A stretch of DNA of 64,000 bases from Micromonospora ferruginea (GTDB lineage Bacteria; Actinomycetota; Actinomycetes; Mycobacteriales; Micromonosporaceae), in the NCBI RefSeq assembly GCF_013694245.2, contig NZ_CP059322.2, positions 6,579,001 through 6,643,000 on the forward strand, written 5' to 3'. The position numbers and the translations under genes are program-made. Positions 54,526-62,756 of the stretch are shown here, one piece after another. Position 1 is the first letter of the stretch, and every line of letters starts with the position of its first letter. The notes under the pieces were generated by a model. The model did not search any database, was not told the origin of the DNA, and saw nothing but the letters and a program-made list of their open reading frames with translations.

Positions 54526-55370
54526 GAGTGTCCGATCATCCGCAGGTAGACGTCTTCCAGGGTCGGCCGGCTCACCGCGAGGCCGGGGACCTCGCCGCCG
54601 AAGCGCGCGGCCAGCTCGGCCACCAGCGCCGTCGGCGTCGCGGTCTCCGCCGACCCCGGCGTCCCGTCGGGGGTACGCCAGGAGACGGTCGCCAGCGCCT
54701 CCTGGCGGTTGCCGAGCCGGTTCGGCGGCGCCACCTCCACCACCCGGCCGGCCGCGATCACGCCGACCCGGTCGGCGAGCGCCTCGGCCTCGTCCAGGTA
54801 GTGGGTGGTGAGCACGATCGTGGTGCCGGCGGCGGAGAGGTCGCGGATCAGCTCCCAGAACTCGCGCCGGGCCTCCGGGTCGAAGCCGGTGGTCGGCTCG
54901 TCGAGGAAGAGCAGCTCGGGGCGGCCGACGATGCCCAGCGCCACGTCCAGGCGGCGCTTCTGCCCGCCGGAGAGCGTGTGCGTACGGGCCTTGGCCTTGG
55001 CGCCGAGCCCGACCCGCTCGACCACCTTGGCCGGGTCGTCCGCGTCCGGATAGAAGCCGGAGAAGTGCCGGACCACCTCGCCGACGGTCAGCTCGTCGAA
55101 CTCGCCGGTGCCCTGGAGCACGATGCCCACCTTCGCGCGCCAGTCGGCGTCCGGCTTGGCCGGGTCGACGCCGAGCACCCGGACCTCGCCGGCGTCGCGG
55201 TGCCGGTAGCCCTCCAGGATCTCCACCGTGGTGGTCTTGCCCGCGCCGTTCGGGCCGAGCAGGGCGAACACCTCGCCCCGGTGGACGTCCAGGTCCACCC
55301 CGGCCACCGCGACGTTGTCGCCGTACGTCTTGCGCAGTCCCCGTACGGAGATCGCGAGCTCGTGTTCCAT
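54522..55370 (-). CDS. ABC transporter ATP-binding protein
   Basis: The 282-residue ATPase has Walker A GPNGAGKTTT (near residue 38), signature LSGGQKRRLDVAL, Walker B LLFLDEPTTGFD and the switch His in LTTHYLDEAEAL. It belongs to the DrrA/CcmA-type exporters. ATG 55370 was chosen because CACACT lies seven bases upstream at 55378-55383 and the conserved domain begins shortly after. It is translationally coupled to the permease. Confidence 0.92.
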   Translation of the reverse strand: MEHELAISVRGLRKTYGDNVAVAGVDLDVHRGEVFALLGPNGAGKTTTVEILEGYRHRDAGEVRVLGVDPAKPDADWRAKVGIVLQGTGEFDELTVGEVVRHFSGFYPDADDPAKVVERVGLGAKAKARTHTLSGGQKRRLDVALGIVGRPELLFLDEPTTGFDPEARREFWELIRDLSAAGTTIVLTTHYLDEAEALADRVGVIAAGRVVEVAPPNRLGNRQEALATVSWRTPDGTPGSAETATPTALVAELAARFGGEVPGLAVSRPTLEDVYLRMIGHS

Positions 55371-55377
55371 GACGTCA

Positions 55378-55383
55378 AGTGTG
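55378..55383 (-). promoter_or_regulatory. ABC operon -10 element, leaderless
   Basis: CACACT on the minus strand is followed by seven bases and the ATG of the ATPase gene, with no ribosome-binding site. Confidence 0.45.
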
Positions 55384-55509
55384 CGATGGTCACGCGTCCG
55401 GCGGCGGCCGGGGGTGTGGTGGTGTCGCACATCGGGCACCGTTCGTGCCCGTCGGTCCGCTCCATGGGCCTGTGTGGTTTTCCACAGCTCTTTTTACTGA
55501 ACGGTAACT

Positions 55510-55515
55510 TAGACT
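55510..55515 (+). promoter_or_regulatory. meaA -10 element, leaderless
   Basis: TAGACT is followed by CCCGCC and the ATG. The upstream 30 bp are unusually AT-rich (CTTTTTACTGAACGGTAACT). No ribosome-binding site is present. Confidence 0.6.
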
Positions 55516-55521
55516 CCCGCC

Positions 55522-57516
55522 ATGGACGACGCGATGCCGGGACGCCTGCCGGAGCGGGACCGCCCGTGGGTGATGCGCACGTACGCCGGGCACTCCTCCG
55601 CCGCGGCCTCCAACGCGCTCTACCGCCGCAACCTGGCCAAGGGGCAGACCGGCCTGTCGGTCGCGTTCGACCTGCCCACCCAGACCGGGTACGACCCCGA
55701 CCACGAGCTGGCCGCCGGTGAGGTGGGCCGGGTCGGCGTGCCGGTGGCGCACCTCGGCGACATGCGCGCGCTCGTCGACGGCATCCCGCTCGCCGAGATG
55801 AACACCTCGATGACCATCAACGCGCCGGCGATGTGGATGCTGGCGCTCTACGGCACCGCCGCCGCCGAGCAGGGCGCCGAACTGCGCCGCTGCGCCGGCA
55901 CCACGCAGAACGACATCATCAAGGAGTACCTGTCCCGCGGGACCTACATCTTCCCGCCGGCCGCGTCGCTGCGGCTGACCGCCGACGTCGTCGCGTACAC
56001 GCTGCGGGAGATGCCGCGGTGGAACCCGGTCAACATCTGCTCGTACCACCTCCAGGAGGCCGGCGCGACGCCGGTGCAGGAGGTCGGCTTCGCGCTCGCC
56101 ACCGCCGTCGCCGTGCTGGACACCGTGCGCGACTCCGGCCAGGTGCCGGCCGAGCGGATGGGCGACGTGGTCCAGCGGATCTCCTTCTTCGTCAACGCCG
56201 GCGTGCGCTTCGTCGAGGAGATCGCCAAGATGCGCGCGTTCGGCGCGCTCTGGGACGAGATCACCCGCGACCGCTACGGCGTGACCGAGGCCAAGCAACG
56301 CCGGTTCCGCTACGGCGTGCAGGTCAACTCGCTGGGCCTGACCGAGGCGCAGCCGGAGAACAACATCCAGCGGATCGTGCTGGAGATGCTCGGCGTGACG
56401 CTGTCCCGGGATGCCCGCGCCCGGGCCGTGCAGCTCCCCGCCTGGAACGAGGCGCTCGGCCTGCCCCGGCCCTGGGACCAGCAGTGGTCGCTGCGCATGC
56501 AGCAGGTCCTGGCGTACGAGTCGGACCTGCTCGAATATCCCGACCTGTTCGAGGGCTCGCACGTGATGACCGCGCTGGTCGACGACATCGTGACCGGCGC
56601 CCGGGTCGAGCTGGACAAGGTGCTGGAGATGGGCGGCGTGGTGGCCGCCGTGGAGTCCGGCTACCTGAAGAGCGCGCTCGTCGCCTCGCTGGCCGACCGG
56701 CGCCGGCGGATGGAGTCCGGCGCCGACGTGGTGATCGGCGTCAACCGGTTCACCGAGACCGAGCCGTCCCCGCTGACCGCGGCCGGCGCCGAGGCGATCG
56801 AGCAGGTGGACCCGGCTGTCGAGGCGGCCGCCGCGGCCGGCGTACGACAGTGGCGGGCCGACCGGGACGCGGCGGCCGTGGACGCCGCGCTGGACCGGCT
56901 GCGTGCGGACGCCGCGACCACGACGAACCTGATGCCGGCGACGCTGGCGTGCGTGGCCGCCGGGGCGACCACCGGGGAGTGGGCGGGCGCGCTGCGCCGG
57001 GTCTTCGGCGAGTACCGGGCGCCGACCGGGCTGTCCGGCGCGGCCGGGGCCGGTGGCGACGCGGGCCTCGCGGCGGTCCGTGAGCGGGTCGCCGCCACCG
57101 CCCGCGAGCTGGGCAGCGGGCGGCTGCGCCTGCTGGTCGGCAAGCCGGGGCTGGACGGGCACTCCAACGGCGCCGAGCAGATCGCGGTCCGCGCCCGCGA
57201 CGCCGGCTTCGAGGTGATCTACCAGGGCATTCGGCTCACCGCCGGGCAGATCGTGGCCGCCGCGGTGGAGGAGGACGTCGACCTGGTCGGGCTCTCCGTG
57301 CTCTCCGGCTCGCACCTGGCCGCCGTGCCGGCGGTGCTGGACGGGCTGCGCGCCGCCGGGCGGGGCGATCTGCCGGTGGTGGTGGGCGGCATCATCCCGC
57401 CGCGCGACGCCGAGGAGCTGCGGGCCGCCGGGGTGGCGCGGGTGTTCACGCCGAAGGACTTCGCGCTTACCGGCATCATCGACGAGTTGGTCACCGTCAT
57501 CCGCGAGCGGATGTAA
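55522..57516 (+). CDS. meaA: Ethylmalonyl-CoA mutase (MeaA-type)
   Basis: The 664-residue mutase carries the TIM-barrel substrate domain (about 1-510, with SVAFDLPTQTGYDPDH, CAGTTQNDIIKEY and NPVNICSYHLQEAG). The adenosylcobalamin domain (about 530-660) is in the same chain, with the B12-binding motif VGKPGLDGHSNG. This single-chain layout and length fit MeaA, which converts ethylmalonyl-CoA to methylsuccinyl-CoA. Methylmalonyl-CoA mutase is a larger alpha-beta pair. Crotonyl-CoA carboxylase/reductase is not in the window. Assignment between ethylmalonyl- and related mutases is by family resemblance. Confidence 0.85.
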   Translation: MDDAMPGRLPERDRPWVMRTYAGHSSAAASNALYRRNLAKGQTGLSVAFDLPTQTGYDPDHELAAGEVGRVGVPVAHLGDMRALVDGIPLAEMNTSMTINAPAMWMLALYGTAAAEQGAELRRCAGTTQNDIIKEYLSRGTYIFPPAASLRLTADVVAYTLREMPRWNPVNICSYHLQEAGATPVQEVGFALATAVAVLDTVRDSGQVPAERMGDVVQRISFFVNAGVRFVEEIAKMRAFGALWDEITRDRYGVTEAKQRRFRYGVQVNSLGLTEAQPENNIQRIVLEMLGVTLSRDARARAVQLPAWNEALGLPRPWDQQWSLRMQQVLAYESDLLEYPDLFEGSHVMTALVDDIVTGARVELDKVLEMGGVVAAVESGYLKSALVASLADRRRRMESGADVVIGVNRFTETEPSPLTAAGAEAIEQVDPAVEAAAAAGVRQWRADRDAAAVDAALDRLRADAATTTNLMPATLACVAAGATTGEWAGALRRVFGEYRAPTGLSGAAGAGGDAGLAAVRERVAATARELGSGRLRLLVGKPGLDGHSNGAEQIAVRARDAGFEVIYQGIRLTAGQIVAAAVEEDVDLVGLSVLSGSHLAAVPAVLDGLRAAGRGDLPVVVGGIIPPRDAEELRAAGVARVFTPKDFALTGIIDELVTVIRERM

Positions 57517-57569
57517 GGCGGGGGCCCCGCTTAACGCATTCGGTAGTGGCGGGGGCCCTGCTTAACACC
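57517..57569 (+). terminator. Repeat element R6, terminator of meaA
   Basis: GGCGGGGGCCCCGCTTAACGC and GGCGGGGGCCCTGCTTAACAC lie in direct order, starting at the base after the meaA stop. It is in the orientation of R2. Confidence 0.7.
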
Positions 57570-57635
57570 GGATCCGGCCCGGTGAGGCGGTGGAAAGCCT
57601 AAAGTCGGGGCAAGACACCACGAAAGGGCGGAAAA

Positions 57636-57932
57636 ATGACCGCGTCGTTGGAGATGCCCCGGGTCCAGGAGTGCGCCGTCCGGTCCTGCGCCTACAACCA
57701 CACGAACGACTGCCACGCGTTCGCCATCACGATCGGCAGCAGCGACCACGCGCACTGCCACACCTACGTGGACATGCCGGTGCGCGGCGGCATCGAGCAG
57801 TCGATCGCCCAGGTCGGCGCGTGTTCCCGGTCCGACTGCCGGCACAACTCCGACCTGGAGTGCCACGCCCCGGCCATCACCGTCGGCCCGGACATGGACA
57901 TGGCCGACTGCATGACCTACCAGAGCGCCTGA
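57636..57932 (+). CDS. DUF1540 cysteine-rich protein
   Basis: The 98-residue protein consists of two DUF1540 repeats, each with four Cys: C-x4-C-x7-C then CHTY, and the same pattern ending CMTY. The cysteines probably bind zinc or another metal. The function is unknown. TAAAGT at 57600-57605 is a plausible -10, and AAAGGGCGG precedes the ATG. It follows meaA after R6 and converges on DUF4126. Confidence 0.85.
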   Translation: MTASLEMPRVQECAVRSCAYNHTNDCHAFAITIGSSDHAHCHTYVDMPVRGGIEQSIAQVGACSRSDCRHNSDLECHAPAITVGPDMDMADCMTYQSA

Positions 57933-57947
57933 GCGGGCGGCCCCCGC

Positions 57948-58565
57948 TCAGACGCGGAAGCCGGCCGCGCGGGCGGCGGCGCGTTCCCGGCGCCGGTCCT
58001 TGCGCCGGCGGAACAACCAGACCACGAACGCCACCAGGCCGACCGCGAACACCAGCACCAGCACCGGCAGCAGGATCGCCGCGACCGACATGAGCACGCT
58101 CGTCGCGTCCTCGGCGGTGCTCGCCACCGGCGCGCCGAAGCCGGCCGTGGTCGCGTTCACCAACGGGCGGGCGGCGGCCTTGAGCAGGTGCACGCCGAGC
58201 GCGATCAGCACGCCGACCACCACCGGCACCCACTGGTGGGTGGAGAAGAACGTGTCCGGGTCGCTGACCGTCACCGTCTCCGACCCGGAGCCGGCGCCGA
58301 ACGCCAGACCACCCGCGGTCGGCCGGACCACGGTCTGCACCATGTCGTTGACGTGGTCGACCACCGGCACCTTGTCGGCCACCACCTCGACCGCCAGCAG
58401 GACGGCGAGGATCAGCAGGACCCAGCCGTTGCCGAGCCACTGCCAACTGCTCGGCAGCTCGATCAGGTTGGTGTAGCGGGCCAGCAGGCCCATCAGCATC
58501 AGCGGGATGTAGGCGTTGAGGCCCGCCGAGGCGGCGAGACCGGATCCGGTGAGGACTTCGAGCAC
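57948..58565 (-). CDS. DUF4126 membrane protein
   Basis: The 205-residue protein has about five membrane helices and the DUF4126 pattern GLAASAGLNAYIPLMLMGLLAR at the N-terminus. A highly basic tail ends it. The function is unknown. CATATT at 58572-58577 lies six bases before the GTG. It is divergent from nucS. Confidence 0.85.
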   Translation of the reverse strand: MLEVLTGSGLAASAGLNAYIPLMLMGLLARYTNLIELPSSWQWLGNGWVLLILAVLLAVEVVADKVPVVDHVNDMVQTVVRPTAGGLAFGAGSGSETVTVSDPDTFFSTHQWVPVVVGVLIALGVHLLKAAARPLVNATTAGFGAPVASTAEDATSVLMSVAAILLPVLVLVFAVGLVAFVVWLFRRRKDRRRERAAARAAGFRV

Positions 58566-58571
58566 GATCTC

Positions 58572-58630
58572 AATATGGCACCGCCGTGCCAGTGGCGCTC
58601 GTCGGCGCCGGTCGGGGCCTCGGCTACCCT
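58572..58630. promoter_or_regulatory. Divergent promoters of DUF4126 and nucS
   Basis: CATATT (minus strand, 58572-58577) and TACCCT (plus strand, 58625-58630) each lie exactly six bases before a GTG start. Neither gene has a ribosome-binding site. Confidence 0.5.
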
Positions 58631-58636
58631 CGTCGG

Positions 58637-59296
58637 GTGCGGTTGGTCATTGCGAAGTGCTCGGTGGACTATGTCGGACGGCTCTCGGCTCACCTGCCGC
58701 CGGCCACCCGGCTGCTCATGGTCAAGGCGGACGGCTCGGTGTCGATCCACGCGGACGACCGGGCCTACAAGCCGTTGAACTGGATGAGCCCGCCGTGCCG
58801 GCTGGAGGAGGCGCCCGGCGTGTGGCGGGTGGTCAACAAGGCCGGCGAGGAGCTGCGCATCACCCTGGAGGAGATCTTCCAGGACACCTCCTACGAGCTG
58901 GGGATCGACCCCGGCCTGCGCAAGGACGGTGTCGAGGCGCACCTGCAGGAGCTGCTCGCCGCCAACCCGGGGACGCTGGGGGAGGGCTTCACCCTGGTCC
59001 GCCGGGAGTACATGACCGCGATCGGCCCGGTCGACCTGCTCTGCCGTGACGCCAACGCCGGCGCGGTCGCGGTCGAGGTGAAGCGGCGCGGCGAGATCGA
59101 CGGGGTGGAGCAGCTCACCCGCTACCTGGAGCTGATGAACCGCGACCCGCTGCTCGCGCCGGTCACCGGCGTCTTCGCCGCGCAGGAGATCAAGCCGCAG
59201 GCGCGGGTGCTCGCCACCGACCGCGGCATCCGCTGCGTGGTGGTCGACTACGACAAGCTGCGCGGCATCGAGCGCGACGAGCTGACGCTCTTCTAG
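58637..59296 (+). CDS. nucS: Mismatch-specific endonuclease NucS/EndoMS
   Basis: The 219-residue protein is the actinobacterial mismatch endonuclease that replaces MutS/MutL. It has an N-terminal DNA-binding domain with NWMSPPCRLE and a C-terminal RecB-like nuclease domain. The nuclease motif runs from the Asp in GPVDLLC to VEVKRRG (Glu and Lys), followed by QLTRYLELMNRD. The C-terminus ends in LTLF, resembling the beta-clamp-binding tail. Its stop overlaps the stop of the converging aldehyde dehydrogenase gene in CTAG. Confidence 0.95.
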   Translation: MRLVIAKCSVDYVGRLSAHLPPATRLLMVKADGSVSIHADDRAYKPLNWMSPPCRLEEAPGVWRVVNKAGEELRITLEEIFQDTSYELGIDPGLRKDGVEAHLQELLAANPGTLGEGFTLVRREYMTAIGPVDLLCRDANAGAVAVEVKRRGEIDGVEQLTRYLELMNRDPLLAPVTGVFAAQEIKPQARVLATDRGIRCVVVDYDKLRGIERDELTLF

Positions 59297-60795
59297 CGCT
59301 TCCGGCCGTACATCAGCTTCGCGACCTTGACCAGGCGGGCGACGTCGGCCGGGGTGCGCTCGAACGTCATCGCCGGCAGCAGCGAACGGGCCCGCCGGCG
59401 GGTCACCGCCTTGGGGCGGCCGAACTCGCGTAGCCCGTCCTCGCCGTGGATCCGCCCGAAGCCGGACTCGCCGGTGCCGCCGAACGGCAGCGTGGACATG
59501 CCGGCGAAGGTCAGTGCCGAGTTGACCGAGGCCATCCCGGAGCGCAGCCGCCGCGCCACCGCCACCGCCCGCGCCCGGCCGAAGACCGAACCCCCGAGGC
59601 CGTACGGCAGCGCGTTGGCGCGCTCGACGGCCTCGTCGACGTCGCGGACCCGGCTGACGGTCAGCGTCGGGCCGAACGTCTCCTCGCGCACGGCGGCCGA
59701 GTCCTCCGGCACGTCCACCAGCACGGTCGGGTGCACGTACGGCGGCTGGACCGCGTCCGGCCCGCCGAGCACCGCCCGGCCGCCCCGGGCCACCGCGTCG
59801 TCGATGTGCCGGCGGATGACGTCGATCTGCGACGGCATGGTGATCGGGCCGAGGTCGGCCCCGTCGGCGCCCACGGTCAGCCGGCCGGCCTTCGCCACCA
59901 CCTTGTCGACGAACGCGTCGAAGACCTGGTCGACGGCGTAGACCCGCTCGATGCCGATGCAGGTCTGGCCGGCGTTGGTCAGGCCGCCCCAGACGGCCGC
60001 CTCGGCGGCGGCGTCCAGGTCGGCGTCCGAGTCGACGATCATCGCGTCCTTGCCGCCGGCCTCCAGCAGCACCGGGGTGAGCGTCTCGGCGCAGGCCGCC
60101 ATCACCTTCTTGGCGGTGGCGGTCGAGCCCGTGAAGGCCACCTTCGCCACCCCGGAGCGGCACAACGCCGCGCCGACGTCGCCCAGCCCGTGCACCGCCT
60201 GGAACACCGGCTGCTCCGGCACCACCTCGGCGAACCGGTCGACCAGCCACTGGCCCACGGCCGGGGTGTACTCACTCGGCTTGAACACCACCGCGTTGCC
60301 GGCGGCCAGCGCGTAGGCGGCGGAGCCGATCGGGGTGAAGACCGGGTAGTTCCACGGGCCGATCACGCCGACCACGCCGTACGGCTGGTATTCCAGGTGG
60401 CCGGTGAACTCGGCGAGGATGAGCCGGGAGCGGACCCGCCGGGGGCCGAGCACCCGCCGGGCGTTGCGCGCGGCCCAGTCGACGTGCTCCAGCGCGGTGA
60501 GGACCTCGACCACGGCGTCGCCGACCGGCTTGCCGCCCTCGGTGTGCATCAGGTCGGCCAGCTCCTCGATGCGCCGGGCGAGCACGCCGCGCCAGCGCTG
60601 GAGCCGGTCGCGCCGGACGTCGAAGCCGAGCCCGGCCCACCAGTCGGCGGCGGCGCGGGCCCGCTCGACGGCGGCGCGCACGTCGGCCTCGGTCGCGACC
60701 GGGAGTCGGCCGGCCTCCTCGCCGGTCGCCGGGCTGGTCGACACCAGGCGGCCGTCGGAGATGAGCGGGTTCCCGGGGACATGCACGGCGGTCAT
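59293..60795 (-). CDS. Aldehyde dehydrogenase (succinic semialdehyde dehydrogenase-like)
   Basis: The 500-residue NAD(P)-dependent enzyme has IGPWNYPVFTPIG, VAFTGSTATAKKVM, the general-base Glu in LLEAGGKDAMIV and the catalytic Cys in NAGQTCIGIERVY. It most resembles actinobacterial succinic-semialdehyde dehydrogenases, but the substrate is not certain. TAGACT at 60802-60807 lies six bases before the ATG. Confidence 0.88.
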   Translation of the reverse strand: MTAVHVPGNPLISDGRLVSTSPATGEEAGRLPVATEADVRAAVERARAAADWWAGLGFDVRRDRLQRWRGVLARRIEELADLMHTEGGKPVGDAVVEVLTALEHVDWAARNARRVLGPRRVRSRLILAEFTGHLEYQPYGVVGVIGPWNYPVFTPIGSAAYALAAGNAVVFKPSEYTPAVGQWLVDRFAEVVPEQPVFQAVHGLGDVGAALCRSGVAKVAFTGSTATAKKVMAACAETLTPVLLEAGGKDAMIVDSDADLDAAAEAAVWGGLTNAGQTCIGIERVYAVDQVFDAFVDKVVAKAGRLTVGADGADLGPITMPSQIDVIRRHIDDAVARGGRAVLGGPDAVQPPYVHPTVLVDVPEDSAAVREETFGPTLTVSRVRDVDEAVERANALPYGLGGSVFGRARAVAVARRLRSGMASVNSALTFAGMSTLPFGGTGESGFGRIHGEDGLREFGRPKAVTRRRARSLLPAMTFERTPADVARLVKVAKLMYGRKR

Positions 60796-60801
60796 GGCCG
60801 C

Positions 60802-60807
60802 AGTCTA
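60802..60807 (-). promoter_or_regulatory. Aldehyde dehydrogenase -10 element, leaderless
   Basis: On the minus strand TAGACT is followed by GCGGCC and the ATG, the same pattern as meaA. An AT-rich patch (GAGTAATATT) precedes it. Confidence 0.6.
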
Positions 60808-61036
60808 GACCCGAATATTACTCACCGGTAGGTGTCGCGGGGGCCGCACGCTGGCCGTACCGACGGACGTCATATCGACACCAGTTAATGGCCGATCGCG
60901 CCCTTCCCGGCCGTCCGAACGGCGAACGCAAGATGACCACCCGGGGTCGCGGGGGTGACCGCGCGGCGGTGGGAGCCACTACGGTGAGGTGGCAGGCTGA
61001 CGCCGCGGGGCGATGTGGGGTGGAGGTCGACTGTCC

Positions 61037-61483
61037 ATGGAGGAGCATCCTGAGCTGATGCCGTTGCTGACGGTGTCGGGCGGGGCGATGCGCGGGCTCA
61101 GTTTCCGGGTCGGGCGGGGCGTGCAGGTGATCGGCCGGGCGCCGAGCGCCGACATCGTGCTCGCCGACCCGCACCTGAGCCGCCGGCACGCCAGCGTCCA
61201 GGCCACCACCGAGGGGGTGCTGCTCACCGATCTCGGCTCCACCAACGGCACCTGGCTCAACGACCGGCGGATCACCGGCAGCGTGCCGATCGCCGACGGG
61301 GACGTGGTCCGTCTCGGCCGCACCGACCTGCGCCTCTACGACCCGGGCGTGGCCCGCACCGACCCGGTCGGGATGAGCTTCGGCCAGCCGCGCCGCGACC
61401 AGCGGCCCACCCTCCCGCTGCCCGTGCCGGCCCCGCGGCAGTCGATCGAGGCGCGCGAGGCGCAGCCGGTCGACGCCGGCTGA
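61037..61483 (+). CDS. FHA domain protein
   Basis: The 148-residue protein is one FHA domain (about 15-110) with the phosphothreonine-binding residues in IGRAPSADIVL, LSRRHASV and DLGSTNGTWLN. A Pro-rich tail follows. It should bind a phosphothreonine protein, presumably a substrate of a Ser/Thr kinase encoded elsewhere. ATG 61037 follows GGAGG at nine bases; an upstream ATG at 61013 is less likely. Confidence 0.88.
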   Translation: MEEHPELMPLLTVSGGAMRGLSFRVGRGVQVIGRAPSADIVLADPHLSRRHASVQATTEGVLLTDLGSTNGTWLNDRRITGSVPIADGDVVRLGRTDLRLYDPGVARTDPVGMSFGQPRRDQRPTLPLPVPAPRQSIEAREAQPVDAG

Positions 61484-61556
61484 CCGGAGGCTCGGCCACA
61501 GGTACGGACCGCGTGGCATGGCTGCCGGCCACATGGTGACCGGCCGGTTGGTGTGC

Positions 61557-61562
61557 CAGCAT
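61557..61562 (+). promoter_or_regulatory. Hydrolase -10 element, leaderless
   Basis: CAGCAT is followed by six bases and the ATG of the hydrolase gene. The first base departs from consensus. Confidence 0.35.
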
Positions 61563-61568
61563 GCCCGG

Positions 61569-62633
61569 ATGCGGAGCGCACGGCAGACGGTCCAGGCCAA
61601 CGGCATCACCCAGGCGGTCCGGGTGGCCGGCCCGGTCGACGGCGTGCCGGTGCTGTTGGTGCACGGCAACGTCTCGTCGTCGGCGTTCTGGGAGCCGCTG
61701 CTGCCCCGGCTGCCGGAGACGCTCCAGGTAATCGCCCCCGACCTGCGCGGATACGGCGAGACCGACACCGTCCCGGTCGACGCCACCCGAGGGCTCGGTG
61801 ACTTCGCCGACGACGTGGCCGCCCTGCTCGACGCCCCCGGGCTGTTCGCGCCCGGCGCCCGGCCGGTGGTGGTCGGGCACTCGCTCGGCGGCGGGGTGGC
61901 CATGCGCCTGCTCGTCGACCACCCGGAGCGGGTGGCCGGGCTGCTGCTGGCGGCGCCGGTCTCGCCGTACGGCTTCGGCGGCACCCGGGACCTCGACGGC
62001 GCCCCCACCACGCCCGACTTCGCCGGCACCGGGGCGGGCGGCGCGAACCCCGACTTCGTGGCCCGGCTCGCCGCCGGCGACCGGGGCGCCGACGGCCCGA
62101 CCAGCCCGCGCAACGTGCTGCGCGCCGCCTACGTGGCCGACCCGGCGTCGCTCGGCGAGCACGAGGACCTGCTGCTGGAGAGCATGCTGACCACCGCCAC
62201 CGGGGACGACAACTACCCCGGCACCGCGGTCGGCTCGGCCCACTGGCCGGGCACCGCCGCCGGGCGGCGCGGCGTGCTCAACGCGCTGGCCCCGGCCCAC
62301 TTCCGGCTCGCCGACGAGTTGGTCGCCGTGCCGGTCAAGCCGGCGGTGACCTGGGTACGCGGCGACGCCGACGTGATCGTGTCGGACACCTCGCTGTTCG
62401 ACCTGGCGTACCTCGGTCAGCTCGGGATCGTGCCGGGCTGGCCCGGCGCCGACGCGTGCCCGCCGCAGCCGATGGTCGGCCAGACCCGCGCGGTGCTGGA
62501 CCGGTACGCGGCGGCCGGCGGCGCCTACCGGGAGGTGGCGCTGCCGGGCTGCGGGCACAGCCCGCACCTGGAGCGGCCGGCCGAGTTCGTCGCCGAACTG
62601 CTGGCGCTCGCCGGGGTGGTCGCGTCCGCCTGA
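61569..62633 (+). CDS. Alpha/beta-hydrolase
   Basis: The protein of about 354 residues has the oxyanion motif HGNVSSSAFW, nucleophile VVGHSLGGG and catalytic His in LPGCGHSPHLERPAEF. A large insertion sits between strands 6 and 7 (about 130-235). The general type is that of haloalkane dehalogenase/epoxide hydrolase-like or lipase-like enzymes, and the substrate is not predictable. The start was set at the ATG just before the conserved fold; an upstream in-frame ATG at 61518 exists. Confidence 0.85.
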   Translation: MRSARQTVQANGITQAVRVAGPVDGVPVLLVHGNVSSSAFWEPLLPRLPETLQVIAPDLRGYGETDTVPVDATRGLGDFADDVAALLDAPGLFAPGARPVVVGHSLGGGVAMRLLVDHPERVAGLLLAAPVSPYGFGGTRDLDGAPTTPDFAGTGAGGANPDFVARLAAGDRGADGPTSPRNVLRAAYVADPASLGEHEDLLLESMLTTATGDDNYPGTAVGSAHWPGTAAGRRGVLNALAPAHFRLADELVAVPVKPAVTWVRGDADVIVSDTSLFDLAYLGQLGIVPGWPGADACPPQPMVGQTRAVLDRYAAAGGAYREVALPGCGHSPHLERPAEFVAELLALAGVVASA

Positions 62634-62756
62634 CGGCGGGGTGCGTGAAATATCCCACGGCGTCTCGACAACACAGCGTCACGTGGCAGACTCCGGCGCA
62701 TAACCTTAGCGGCCGTTCATGTCGGCAACGGCGGAGTCAACCGAGGGAGGCCGGTC

